The translations under genes and the position numbers were made by a program. Source: Diabrotica undecimpunctata (Eukaryota > Arthropoda > Insecta > Coleoptera > Chrysomelidae). From it: a stretch of 64,000 nucleotides of DNA. Below are positions 22,528 through 32,300 of the stretch, piece after piece. The notes beneath the pieces are model-generated. The model searched no databases and was not told the origin of the DNA. It saw only the letters and a program-made list of their open reading frames with translations. Positions within the stretch are counted from its first letter, which is position 1. Each line of letters opens with the position of its first letter. Location: contig NC_092804.1 of assembly GCF_040954645.1 (NCBI RefSeq), forward strand, positions 92,074,362 to 92,138,361. Direction: 5' to 3'.

Positions 22528-22586
<59 letters not shown>
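22528..22586. repeat. (TA)n microsatellite in the gypsy-1 right LTR
   Basis: About 29 TA units, against about six at the same place in the left LTR, showing post-insertion expansion. Confidence 0.95.
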
Positions 22587-22587
<1 letters not shown>

Positions 22588-23066
22588 CTTTGTTGAGTTA
22601 AACCACCTTCTTTTTTTTAGTAAGGTTATATCTAGTTACAGAAAACATAGTTAGCAGTAGCAATAAAGTCACTAGGTGAAGTGTTTGTTAGACTAAGAGT
22701 CCAGTAAACATCTTCCCTGGCGCCCAAATCATTCTTCTCTCCTATATTCCTGTTGTCAGTACTTACTCTTAGTTCGTTTTGGTTATTCTTATATTTTCTT
22801 AGTTAATATACATCTTTTCTATTCTTTACTGTTTTCTCAGGGCATGCAAATAGGCCTAACCCTACCTTGAGTATCAACTGGCCAGTCTCAAGCATACCCA
22901 GCTAGCCGAACTGCATTCAGTTTCAACTTTTATTTTAATTTAGTTTCAAACTTATCTTCACACTACTCTACAGATCTTATAACATCAGGGACATTGTCCC
23001 AAGTGATCTGCCTACTATTTGTTACAGTAGCGCCCAAAGTGGAGCAACATAAATTTGTTACAGAAC

Positions 23067-23268
23067 TATCGATGATCCAGATCAATCAGTGGAAAATATA
23101 ACTCTACCACAAACATCGAGCTGCCAACAAATAGCATCTCGTCAGCCATCGGCATCGGAAACATTTAAACGACAGCCTGCAAGCAAAAAGAAAAGACTTT
23201 TTCTTTTTGCTTGCAAAAGAAAACTATTTTTTGTAATGTGCGTACATGTTTATTCACCCTGTTATTGA
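23067..23268 (+). pseudogene. MADF-protein exon 2, part after the gypsy-1 insertion
   Basis: The open frame continues from 10495 with DDPDQSVENITLPQTSS, then a basic stretch (SASETFKRQPASKKKR) and a TGA at 23266-23268. The basic segment would suit a nuclear localisation signal, in keeping with the role of this protein in Harbinger. The last 30 codons include one arm of a perfect 16-bp hairpin and may not be original coding sequence. Confidence 0.5.
23179..23214. repeat. Perfect 16-bp stem hairpin
   Basis: GCAAGCAAAAAGAAAA is followed after four bases by its exact reverse complement. It lies antisense within the Harbinger transposase intron and sense within the MADF frame. Confidence 0.85.
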
Positions 23269-23275
23269 AACTTAC

Positions 23276-23508
23276 CTTTATTGACTCCCCCTTCGGAGAT
23301 GGCATCACACACCTCGGGGACCAACTTTGAAATTGTAGGTCTTGAAAACCTAAAAAAATGAGAAAGGCTTCGATAGGTGTTCCCTGTAGCTAAAAAATTC
23401 AATGTAATCTTAAGCTTCACTCTTGGTTTTATTGTATCCCTCATAAACGTCGTTCGATTTTGTCATGCACCATATTCAGAAGTTCTTCGAATTTCCCTGG
23501 GGTCATCC
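23276..23508 (-). pseudogene. Harbinger transposase N-terminal exon, downstream part
   Basis: On the minus strand the frame reads RMTPGKFEELLNMVHDKIER, then RDTIKPRVKLKITLNFLATG, SLSHFFRFSRPTISKLVPEV and CDAISEGGVNK, ending at a consensus donor (AAAG/GTAAGT, 23275-23270). This is the helix-rich N-terminal region of HARBI1-type transposases that binds the transposon ends. The catalytic exon follows at 10351. The RTE LINE separates it from the first part of the same exon (25004-25180). Confidence 0.82.
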
Positions 23509-25003
23509 TTCTTCTTCTCATTGCGCCGTCTCCTTTCGAAGGTTGGCGATCCAAATGGCAATTGTAGATTTGGAAACTGCTGCGCGAAAGATCTCTGCGG
23601 ATGAGCGGTCGAACCATCTTCTCAGGTCTTTCAGCCACGAGTTCTGGCGTCTTCCTACTGATCTTTTGTCCTGTACTTTTCCTTCCAGTATAACTTGAAG
23701 TAATTCATATCTTTCGCCTCTCAACACATGACCCAAGTATTGCATTTTCCTCTCTTTGATTATTCTTAGTAATTCTTTTTGTTTACACATGCGACGAAGT
23801 ACCTCAACATTAGTAACTCTTTGTACCCATGGAATCCTCAACATTCGTCTGTATATATACATCTCAAAGGCATCTATTCTTTTTTCTATTTCAGAGTCCA
23901 TTGTCCAACTTTCACAGCCATACAGTAAGACATAAAAAACGTAACATCTGATCATTCGGATTCTAAGCTGTAGACTAAGGTCTGATCTTGTAAAAAATGT
24001 TTTCATGCTCATGAATGTTTTCCTTGCTTGTTCGATTCTTGATAGGATTTCTTGTTTTGGATTACACTGACTATTGATATTTTTTCCCAAATATTTTATG
24101 GAATTTACCTGTTCTATTATTTGACCCTTGGCATACACCTGTACGTTTATTGGTGTCTTTGAAAATACTAAAGTTTTAGTTTTGGAAACGTTTAGATGTA
24201 AACCGAACATTTCGCTGTGGTAAACTACCGCATTTATTATATTTTGTAGTTCTTGTGCGTTGCTTGCTATTAAGACGGTATCATCAGCATATCTGATGTT
24301 GTCTATGCTGATTCCGTTAATCTTAATTCCGCCTTGGACCTCGTCTAATGCTTCTCTGAATATAGACTCCGAATACAAATTAAAGAGTAACGGTGATAAG
24401 ACGCAACACTGTCTCACTCCTCGTCGGATTTGTATGTCTTCGGATGTTGTGTGCTCTATTTCAATTGTTGCCGTTTGGTGCCAGTATAGTTCCGAGATAA
24501 TTCGCAAGTCTTGTTCGTCAACTCCAGTTGTTCTCAGAATTTCGATCATCTTTTAATGGTTAACGCAGTCAAATGCTTTTCGAGAGTAAATAAAACATGC
24601 ATATACATGTACATTCATGTCTCTGCATCGTTGGGTTAACACATTTTAAGCAAAAAGAGCCTCTCGTGTTCCCAATCCGTTTCGAAATCCGAATTGAGTG
24701 TCACTCATCTGGAACTCGCACTTCTTGTAAATTCGTGTATGAATAATTCTGAGAAAAGTTTTAAAGACATGAGACATCAAGCTTAATATTCGATAATCAT
24801 CGCATTGTAAGGAATTCGATTTTGTTGTTAATGCTACGAATGTTGATTTTAGCCAGTCTGTTGGTATTTTACCTGTGTCATATATCTTATTGAATAGTGC
24901 TGTTATTAAATCTAGGCTTTTACTTTCGTTATCTGCAATTAGTTTAAGTATTTCGACATTGATATTGTCTGGACCGGTGGCTTTTCCATCTTTCTTCTGT
25001 TCC
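23509..25003 (-). mobile_element. RTE-like LINE inserted in the Harbinger first exon
   Basis: A 5'-truncated LINE on the minus strand, beginning at KDGKATGPDNI inside the RT domain and ending at its ORF stop plus a short (AAG)n-type tail (TGAGAAGAAGAAG), typical of RTE elements, which have simple repeats instead of poly(A). Both junctions fall within Harbinger coding sequence. GAAG-rich microhomology at the two ends prevents exact placement of a target duplication. Confidence 0.85.
23518..25003 (-). pseudogene. RTE-like reverse transcriptase, two in-frame stops
   Basis: A single minus-strand frame, broken by TAA at 24646-24648 and a second TAA near 24550, carries KATGPDNINVEILKL, SDTQFGFRNGLGTREALFA, RRGVRQCCVLSPLLF and the YADD active site at about 24285. 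The RTE-typical C-terminal region follows (MQYLGHVLRGERYELLQ, GRRQNSWLKDLRRWF). Gln-to-Cys at the usual RQGCVLSP position is a further anomaly. The endonuclease is missing through 5' truncation. Not functional. Confidence 0.88.
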
Positions 25004-25180
25004 AACTCATTCTCTAAAGCTAGTTCTCTTAGCAGAAGAGCTGAAGCCCCGTGTGTATTCCTTCTGTTAAGCCACTCTCTCATCCACTCCCTTCTTTTTT
25101 GTTTACCTCATCATCGATAGCTTCAGCGACTTCAGTTACAAATGTATTTGCAACTAAAATTTTCTTTTTCTTGAATTCAT
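25004..25180 (-). pseudogene. Harbinger transposase N-terminal exon, upstream part
   Basis: The minus-strand frame reads EVNKKRREWMREWLNRR, then HGASALLLRELALENE, the conserved start of HARBI1-type transposases (a W-x-R-x-W-L-x-R-R pattern followed by a L-L-x-E-L segment). An ATG at 25180-25178 is out of frame by one base with the conserved part, so a one-base deletion in the T run at about 25155 is likely. The RTE interrupts directly after ENE. Confidence 0.75.
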
Positions 25181-25271
25181 TTTGCACTAAACAAACACCC
25201 ACTCCACACTATACTAGCATCAGTACTATACTTGTAACTCTCCTCGTGTGAACGGTATCAATCCATTTTTG

Positions 25272-25322
25272 GTAGAGTAGCGAGTAGAGTCGGAGCAGAG
25301 TCGACTCTACTCGCTACTCTAC
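25272..25322. repeat. Perfect 20-bp palindrome near the right Harbinger end
   Basis: GTAGAGTAGCGAGTAGAGTC (25272-25291) is repeated as its exact reverse complement at 25303-25322 with an 11-bp spacer. It is built from the GTAGAGT unit that also recurs at the left end (9197-9400), suggesting clustered transposase-binding motifs. Confidence 0.85.
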
Positions 25323-25338
25323 TCTATTCACAACCCTA

Positions 25339-25355
25339 TCCGTGTAAACAAGTCT
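25339..25355 (-). repeat. Right terminal inverted repeat of Harbinger
   Basis: Read on the minus strand, AGACTTGTTTACACGGAT corresponds to the left end over GTTTACACGG and is followed outward by the TTA target duplication (25356-25358). Confidence 0.75.
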
Positions 25356-25358
25356 TTA

Positions 25359-26850
25359 GTGCTTATATAAATATATTTCACAACTTTCAGCAGATATAAT
25401 TCATTTGATAATGTATTTCGACATATATACAAGTCAAAACACAAACTCACATATAGTTGCGATGTGGTTTTCAGCTTTACAACTCTTCTACTTTGCTGTG
25501 TATTGATCACAAATTTATGTTATCACTTAATAACTACTTCAATTTATATTATTTATTTACAACTTGCCTGATACAATATTTATTTTCGACTGAATTTTAC
25601 AATGACATTTCGCGAATTTCTATACATATTAACTCGAGTAACCAATCTCGTTACCACCTCGTCCTGCGGCTGCCTTTTTCCACAGAAAATCCAAGCTATT
25701 CCTTTGTCGCCTATTTAAACTTTTAAAAATATACAACCAGTTGGCCGTTATAAAATATTATGGATAACCGTAGATAAGGAGTTTGTAAGACTTGCTGCAA
25801 TCAAAGGTTAGCATTTTTTTTGTTATTAATTAATATATAATAATAATAAATAATTAATAATAACCAATTAACATTGGTTAACATAATTTTGATTTTAACT
25901 TAAATATATCGCATATGTTGCACTTTAAAACTTTAATTCATTTCCTGGGCGCTCCATTACCGATTTTCTTATAAAGTGTATCCATTAACAAAATATTTAA
26001 ATGAGGCGGAAAATACTTTATTCAGTATGTTTTCTGCTAGAATGTCTTTTATATTTTGAAAACGAATTTATACGATTGACGATTTTATCTTTTCTTTCCT
26101 GTGTAGTTTCTGCTACTGGTGAATGTCGTGAAATGCTTCAGCATTTTACTGAATTGTCCCTTCTGTGATAACAAAGTTTTATAAAACATAATTTATATAT
26201 TTTATAGAATTCTCCATCAATGTTAATATTGTAGGTATTCTCTCTTTTGCGGTTGTTAGTATCTGAGCGTATAAGAGTTGTTGCCCTAGGTCTGGACGTA
26301 TTTAAGCTAAAAATATAGTCTGCTAACAATCGTGAAGGTCTAAAGACCAATAGGCAGAAAACAGCTCTTGTCGTTTAGCAGTCTCAAATATAATACTAAA
26401 TTCAATCGGCATGGTAATAAATCGTACCTCTCTAAAATTTACCCCGTACTTCTTTACCACTTTCTGTGACATATAGTTGACCAGTATTTCTAAAAATCTT
26501 CCTTGTTTCTCCAACAATCTTTGATCGTTTAGAAGGAACTATTTGAACTAGATTTTTAGTTCTGTCCATTTCGTTATAAACACGTTTAGATAAAATATAA
26601 ACTTTTAAAATAGTAATAAACAAACAGATCGTGTGAATCACAGTATGAGAATTTATTCTTATGTGATACCAATTCTACGTTTCCAACAATTTTTATAACC
26701 GAAATGAACTGACATAAGAATTGTTGCTCAAAATTTCAGAAGAGAAGTTCTTATATCGCTGAGGTTGTTTTACCCAAATCTGAACAAGCAAGATTTGACT
26801 TATGCCATTATTTCCGCCGATTATTTTGAATACATTTAATCGTTGTATCT
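25359..26850. other. AT-rich stretch, nothing recognised
   Basis: Several short open frames occur on both strands but lack domain motifs, sensible starts and splice context. No repeat pair inside the window was noticed. Confidence 0.5.
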
Positions 26851-26859
26851 CAAACTCAA

Positions 26860-27092
26860 CTCAAATGGGCAGGCCACACTGCTAGAAAAAAAAGACCAAC
26901 TTTGGAACGACACAATACATTGGAGATCTTACAAAGGTACACGACCAAGAGAAAGACCACAGATGATATGGGTAGATGATATTAGAAAAATATCCGGAAC
27001 AAATTGGAAGTATGTTGCTCAGAATAGAGATCGATGGAAATAGTTGGGAGAGGCCTATGTCCAAAGATGGACGATAGAAGGCTAAGAAGAAG
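26860..27092 (+). pseudogene. C-terminal tail of a LINE reverse transcriptase
   Basis: About 75 codons contain TIHWRSYKGTRPRERPQMIW, VDDIRKISGTNWKYVAQNRD and, after an in-frame TAG, LGEAYVQRWTIEG. This is the characteristic end of insect endonuclease-reverse transcriptase LINE proteins (a GRPxxRWxDDI block followed by W-x-LGEAYVQQW). A short AAGAAGAAG tail follows the stop near 27085. Everything upstream is truncated. Confidence 0.7.
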
Positions 27093-28374
27093 AATTCTTG
27101 TAGAGGACTCAGTTTTTTTTACCAACAAATATAGATGGTCACCTATCATTGACTTTTACCCTGCGACCACAGAATTGATATAAGAACATAATATGGAAAT
27201 TCCTATGTTCCATCCGATAATGGACATCAGACAACTTAAGAGACATCGACCTTGTTTATACGACTTAAACCCTTATGATAAGAAATATTATACTTATTTT
27301 ATAATAGTTAAACCTAGTGTCATTAAGTAATTCGAGTTCAAGGATAGAGTGAAAGTATTGAAGTTTGACTTCATAATCACATAAAGATGATGAGGAAGAA
27401 AAGGTTTTGGAAACCCAACCCAGTAAACAAATAAGTCGAGTATTATGAAAATATAACATTTATTAGATAAATAAAAAAGTATTTTAAACATAATAAATAA
27501 CAAACTCTTCAAGTAGTGTTCTCATTGTATTTTTTATTGTATTATTAATGAATAAGGAAGAACATTATTTTCTCTTTTTCTCTTGTTATACAATGTTTAA
27601 AGCCAAATAATGACATATCGACATTTTATTTCATCTTAACTTAAAACTTAGGTAAACAATTAATTTAAAATAAATTGACTACGGAATTTTGGCAAAAAAC
27701 CTAAATACAATAATCAAATCAATAAAAACTAATGTATTAGAAACGTCTTGGGCCGAACCAATTTTGAGCGTAATATCACATGGGACCTCTAATACACCAG
27801 CAGAAATTTTTATGTAATTAACAGTTTCTATTCTATATTACATACTATATTATTTTAGACCTACGCTGTCATCTCGTTATCTTATTGTTTACTAAAATTA
27901 CACCCTGGAATATCAGCTTGAAGTACCGTAGCATTTAAACCGAATGAAAATGGCAGGCTGTATGAGAATAAATAACATATACCTTGTGGTACCCCAGCAA
28001 TGATGCTCAACAGATTTTAATAAGACGGGACGGAACAGTGACCTGCTCTTTCTCAAAGAAGGTAATGTTTTAAATTATTTGAATAAGAAACAAATATCAT
28101 ACATATTGAGAAAAAGGCAAGATGGACAAATTGTATTTTGAATCTTATAAGCCAATAGGAAATTAAATATATCGATCATATATTATCTGAATTAACAAAA
28201 ACCCATACCTTATACCAGTCACTCTGAACTGACTGACATAAGTTTAGAGTTCAATAATCGATTCTTAAGTTATAAGAGAAGCAAATGTTATGTGGGAGAT
28301 TGATAAAAGTGCTAAAAAATAAAAAAAAATATGATGATTGTTATAGTCTTAGATTCCACTGCAAGATCACTACG
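27093..28374. other. AT-rich stretch; one weak exon-like segment
   Basis: No transposon was recognised. An open stretch at about 27990-28067 (plus strand) reads SNDAQQILIRRDGTVTCSFS and ends at a donor-like AAG/GTAATG. Its composition stands out from the surroundings, but no acceptor or homologue could be confirmed. Confidence 0.35.
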
Positions 28375-28735
28375 TTCATAGCATAGTTAATCAAAATCAC
28401 ATTTTTACATACATTTAAGAATAGAAGAATACGTTCACAACGTATTGTCAGTCAAAACATGGCCACAAATATTTTAATTGAATTAATGGCAATTAATTTT
28501 TGAAAAAAAAACATTTATTTCGTTCATCGCTATTTTATTTTTTTAAATAAAACACGCTGCTCATGACGTATATGTATGTTGTTTTTATATCAAAGTTTTT
28601 TTTATGATGATATAAGGTTGCCTGAGAAAAAAATGTTCGCAAATTAGGGTTGCCAGCAGTTAAAAACGCGAGGTATCAAAGATAAAGTAAAATAAAGTTA
28701 GAGCGTAACAACACTAATTTGACAAGTGATAATAT
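28375..28735 (-). repeat. Left copy of an inverted interspersed repeat
   Basis: The reverse complement of this segment matches 33650-33990 with frequent substitutions and small gaps. Shared blocks include GGCAACCCTA, GGCAACCTTAT, CATATACGTCATGAG and TTAAATGTATGTAAAAAT. Two old copies of an unclassified repeat lie in opposite orientation, about 5 kb apart. No coding capacity is seen. Confidence 0.7.
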
Positions 28736-29030
28736 ATATTTACATATAACAGATCACCGGCGGAACTGACGTCACATTATGACTACAATGTTCGACGTGT
28801 ATTTGATAGGTTATTAATTTGAACATAGTTATCCCCGATATTTTAATGCTAAACAGGTAAATTATGTGTTAAGTCAATAATTTAACATATTCTTTTTGGT
28901 AAATCAATAAATTATGTTATATGTTTTTGTTAAAAAAACACTAATTTTTTAATTTTACAATATTACACATTATTTCTTTGATTCAAATGTAAATAACGAA
29001 AATAATTATTGTACACACACATATATATAC

Positions 29031-29157
<127 letters not shown>

Positions 29158-29182
29158 CGGAAATATTTCCGCGGTTACAATT

Positions 29183-29537
29183 AAACCTAGAGCTAAGATT
29201 AATACTATTATAAAAATTAATATTAAACTCACCAGTCTTCCGGGTTGAACCGCGTCGATATCCATTGGGCCGAGCTTTCGACATCCTCTCTGATGTTTTC
29301 TTCGGGGCTTCCGAGGTCTCAGTCACTCAGACACTACTACACTCACTAGTGTAGTAGTGCAGTGACTAGTGAGTGTAGTAGTGTCTGGGGGCTCGGGGGA
29401 CTGAGACCTCGGAAGCCCTAAAGAAGACATCAGAGAGGATGTCGAAAGCTCGGCCCAATGGATATCGACGCGGTTAAACCCGGAAGACTGGTGAGTTTAA
29501 TATTAATTTTTATCATAGTATTAACCTTAGCTCTAGG

Positions 29538-29541
<4 letters not shown>
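29183..29541. mobile_element. Palindrome of two Penelope-type terminal segments
   Basis: Arms of roughly 165 bp (29183-29350 and 29372-29541) are inverted copies centred on ACTAGTGTAGTAGTGCAGTG. Each arm, read inward to outward, has CATCAGAGAGGATGTCGAAA followed by GCTCGG, which resembles the stem II and GAAA core of the hammerhead ribozymes known in Penelope-like retroelements. The expected CUGANGA is degraded (CCGAAGA in one arm, CTAAAGA in the other). Penelope termini often occur as inverted partial copies. No protein remains here, so the family call rests on the ribozyme-like motif and the arrangement. Confidence 0.5.

Positions 29542-29602
<61 letters not shown>
29542..29602. repeat. (TA)n microsatellite, right of the Penelope palindrome
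   Basis: About thirty TA units directly abut the start of the errantivirus-like LTR, a TA-rich target as preferred by insect errantiviruses. Confidence 0.95.
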
Positions 29603-29603
<1 letters not shown>

Positions 29604-29605
<2 letters not shown>

Positions 29606-29875
29606 ATTGTATCAACCACTGTACTTACAAAGACGATTGCCAGGGTATCAGATTTCCACTTCTAACTACCAGAGCCAATAAGGATCCCTGCACACGCAGT
29701 ATCAGCAGAGTCAGCGGGCTATAAGGTTTTTATACGTTCTCACTGAGTCAGCAGTTACCAATCTTATAAAACAATTTGTCGCTCTTTATTTTTGTTCAGT
29801 ATAATTAAAATTGTAGGACGTTACTTTGTCCATTGTATTTTTGAAATAAAATTATTTTTTAAAAGTCCAAAAAGT
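29604..29875 (+). repeat. Left LTR of the errantivirus-like element
   Basis: It shares with 32301-32612 the blocks CCACTTCTAACTACCAGAGC, GCAGAGTCAGCG, ACAATTTGTCGCTCTTTATT and AATAAAATTATTTTTTAAAA (a likely polyadenylation region). The exact LTR start is blurred by the adjoining TA repeat. Confidence 0.75.
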
Positions 29876-29893
29876 GTTTCGTGATATAAAAAG

Positions 29894-29914
29894 TGACGTA
29901 GTCAGTAGAATCTC
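29894..29914 (+). promoter_or_regulatory. Possible primer-binding site (tRNA-Ser type)
   Basis: TGACGTAGTCAGTAGAATCT resembles the TGGCGCAGTCGGTAG-type primer site of 17.6/297-like errantiviruses, with several substitutions. It lies about 15 bases after the LTR similarity ends. Confidence 0.4.
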
Positions 29915-30326
29915 GAAATGTTGGCGGAACAAGGAAGAACTTAACTGACAACGGTGGATTCCAATCATTTATACAGAAAAGAACCAGCACACTCCAAAAA
30001 ACAGTGGCGTCCTAACTGTGCAGAAATCTACGGAAGGAACACCAAGTGAAGCCCCTGGTAGAACAGAAGTCGAGAACAAGACGACTTGATGTTTTTGGAA
30101 CTAATGTAAGTCTAACATTGAATCATTTCGTATATAATTTTTGTTTTATACTTTTTATTATTATATACTGTTCGGTATAGCAATATTAATTATTCTTTCA
30201 ATAAATCCATGCCAAATTTGAATATTTTTGCTGATTGCTTTAACAATTATAACTTTTTTTAATTTCGTTTTATTAAACGATTATTTTTGTGGATTACTCC
30301 GCTAATCAGACAGCGTATTTTCCGAT

Positions 30327-30688
30327 CTGCTTCTTCTTGATGCGCCTATCCGTTACAAATGTTGGCGATCATCATGGCAATCTTTATCTTATCTGCAGCA
30401 GCGCGGAAAAGCTGCACATATGTTGTATTGAACCAGATTCTGAGGTCCTTTAACCAAGATGTTCTTCTTCTTCCTGGACCTCGTTTTACAAATATTTTTC
30501 CTTGCAGGATGGCTTGAAGGAGAGCATATCTGGATTCATTTCGCATAATATGTCCGAAGAACTGTAACTTTCGGGATTTGATGGTGGTCAGTACCTCTCG
30601 GTTCTTATTCATTCTTCTGAGGATCTCCTCATTTGTGACTCGGTCAATCCACGGGATCTTAAGCATTCTCCGATATAGCCGATATATA
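30327..30688 (-). mobile_element. Truncated RTE-like LINE with 11-bp target duplication
   Basis: Only the last 107 codons of the RT protein remain (IPWIDRVTNEEILRRMNKNR, LQFFGHIMRNESRYALLQAI, GRRRTSWLKDLRIWF), ending in a TAG and an AAGAAG-type tail. TATTTTCCGAT is duplicated on both sides (30316-30326 and 30689-30699), proving target-primed insertion of a 5'-truncated copy. The fragment is open from 5' end to stop. Confidence 0.88.
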
Positions 30689-30799
30689 TATTTTCCGATA
30701 TTTTGCTTTATTATTTTGACATTTATATTTTGATTAATTATTTAGTTAATCAATCCATAACCTTATACTTTTATTTCGTTTATTGATTTATTGACCACC

Positions 30800-31238
30800 A
30801 TGAATGACAACACTACAAGCTACACTTCTCATCCCGCGTCTCGCACCGAGAACCAACCTGAAATAGAACCTTATAAATTATCTGAAATATTTTTTATCAT
30901 ACCCGAATTTGAACGTGATCGAATATTTTTACACACATTATTAAATGCTTGTGTAAACTATTAGTAATTCACATAAAAATAGATAACACGGAAGAGCAGC
31001 ACAACTTATAAATTCAAGAAATCCATTATCATATCTAGAAATCAAGCAGCTTCTTACTTCTCATTTTCTGGACACTGCAGACTTATCTTCTTTTATACAA
31101 GATTTACAGAGATTCAAACAGCATCCGAATGAATCTCTTAATGAAGCTCTTACTTTCCTAAATCGTATCAAAGTCCTTAACACAAAAATGTATGCTAATA
31201 TACAGAAATCTAACCTCTCTGACTAACAGACGAGAGTT
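30800..31238 (+). pseudogene. Gag remnant of the errantivirus-like element
   Basis: An ATG at 30800 opens about 54 codons (SEIFFIIPEFERDRIFLHTL) ending in TAG. After a frame change a second open stretch (about 30999-31238) reads LSYLEIKQLLTSHFLDTADL and QRFKQHPNESLNEALTFLNR, similar in pattern to the capsid part of errantivirus gags (a P-x-S-Y-x-E-I-K-x-x-L core and a Q-x-x-x-E-S/T-v region). Stops and frameshifts make it a pseudogene. Confidence 0.55.
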
Positions 31239-31562
31239 ACAATTATCCTATTTCGAAATACAGAATTAGATTCAAACTCTGAATTTGGACGACATGAACC
31301 CATCTCTGAACTTTCCAGAACAGAATTTTCTCTGAGATCTCTTTACCGTGAACTCTAAAAACCTGTATTACATGAAAGACGCATCAAATACATTTAAATT
31401 ACTTATCTCTATCTTTAAAGAAAATACAGCGAAACCTCGTTTTCCTGAAAAAATTACCATACAGGGTATTACAAACCAAAAGATTTTTGTCTCTGAATCA
31501 ACTTTAGTTCCGTTTCAAGTGGGAAACCCCCATAAGGTGTTTATCCATAATTTAGTCCTCGA

Positions 31563-31708
31563 AAGGCTAATCTTACGATCCAGCCTGAAAAATGTGAATT
31601 TCTCAGGAAAGAAGTGGCGTATCTCGGACATTCCATTATCCAAGATGGCGTCAAGCCTAACCCTTCAAAAGTCGATTGTATCCAAAGATTTCCTGAACCA
31701 AAAATAAC
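31563..31708 (+). pseudogene. Reverse transcriptase fragment of the errantivirus-like element
   Basis: About 48 codons match the end of the gypsy-type RT domain: LTIQPEKCEFLRKEVAYLGH, then a GVKPNPSKVDCIQRFPEPK block, normally followed by RNase H. The catalytic YxDD and all of RNase H and integrase are absent. The preceding 200 bases are open only by chance and in other frames. Confidence 0.65.
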
Positions 31709-31727
31709 GCCTAGAAAATCAACATGA

Positions 31728-32072
31728 ACCTTTGGCTCAATAACAGTTTCTGACCCACTGCCTATTACCATCAAACGCGAGTCCAGAGACGTCACATCGG
31801 AGATCATCCACACCAACCATGTACTCAAACTACAACCCACGTGGGATGCCGACACTTCCCAGATAAGATCCATCCAGATTATCAAGATCAATACTGAAGA
31901 CCTTGAGATAGCCCATTACAAACTCAATCAGTATTCTGAAGAACTCGACAAAATAATCAATGAACTATTCGTCAAAAACCATCTGAGCTGGTTCACGATC
32001 TTAACAATAGTCGTCATTGTGACTCTTGTTGTTCTTTACATCATATGTAAATGCAGATTCAAGAGAAGATAA
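31728..32072 (+). pseudogene. Env-like protein, C-terminal fragment with membrane anchor
   Basis: A 114-codon frame ends at TAA 32070-32072. It has a polar helical region followed by a hydrophobic segment of about 20 residues (ILTIVVIVTLVVLYIICKC) and a short basic tail, the layout of the membrane anchor of errantivirus envelope proteins. Signal peptide, fusion region and the rest of the ectodomain are missing because the frame is fused by deletion to RT sequence. It cannot act as an envelope. An unrelated membrane protein fragment is the alternative, but LTR context favours env. Confidence 0.55.
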
Positions 32073-32300
32073 AAAATAGGAATTGGCAATACCAATGACA
32101 ATAACCTTCCGCCATCTCCACCAAGTCACTCAGAGACAGCCTTCGCCAGGAATTGGAGGAAGATCCTTCCAAGAAGAAGACCCAGTATCCACCTAAGCGC
32201 ATAGACGAAGAAGAGCAGATCCAACTAAATATCAACAAACAGACAGTCTAAAAGTTGCTGCCTTGCACCAACTTTCATCTAAAAGTAGAAGCTATTATAT

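Larger units (their letters stand above)
10496..23062 (+). mobile_element. Ty3/gypsy LTR retrotransposon (gypsy-1)
   Basis: Long terminal repeats starting TGTAACGATA and ending TTGTTACA (TTGTTAGA in the left copy) flank a primer-binding site, gag, pol with protease-RT-RNase H-integrase order, a long non-coding 3' region and a polypurine tract. The 4-bp flanks are GGAC (10492-10495) and GAAC (23063-23066), one mismatch from a perfect target duplication. Gag and pol are frameshifted and the integrase has lost its catalytic Glu, so this copy is dead. Gypsy-2 at 39001 is a related family. Confidence 0.93.
19355..23062 (+). repeat. Right LTR of gypsy-1, with 2.2 kb insertion
   Basis: Sequence similarity to the left LTR is continuous up to about 20003 and resumes at about 22232 (GTCACTGATTC), the gap being a foreign insert that contains a Tc1 element. 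The TA run near 22528-22586 is expanded from about 6 to about 30 units, and about 100 bp after it are deleted. The LTR ends TTGTTACA. Confidence 0.9.
9181..25355. mobile_element. PIF/Harbinger DNA transposon, split by nested insertions
   Basis: The ends share an inverted motif: GTTTACACGGGTAGAG near 9186, and its near-complement ending in CCGTGTAAAC near 25350. TTA lies directly outside both ends (9178-9180 and 25356-25358), the classical Harbinger target duplication. Subterminal regions carry many copies of GTAGAGT in both orientations. The element encodes a HARBI1-type transposase on the minus strand and a MADF-domain protein on the plus strand, the known two-protein system of the superfamily. 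Removing gypsy-1 (10496-23062) and the RTE (about 23509-25003) leaves about 2.1 kb, a normal size. Confidence 0.88.
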
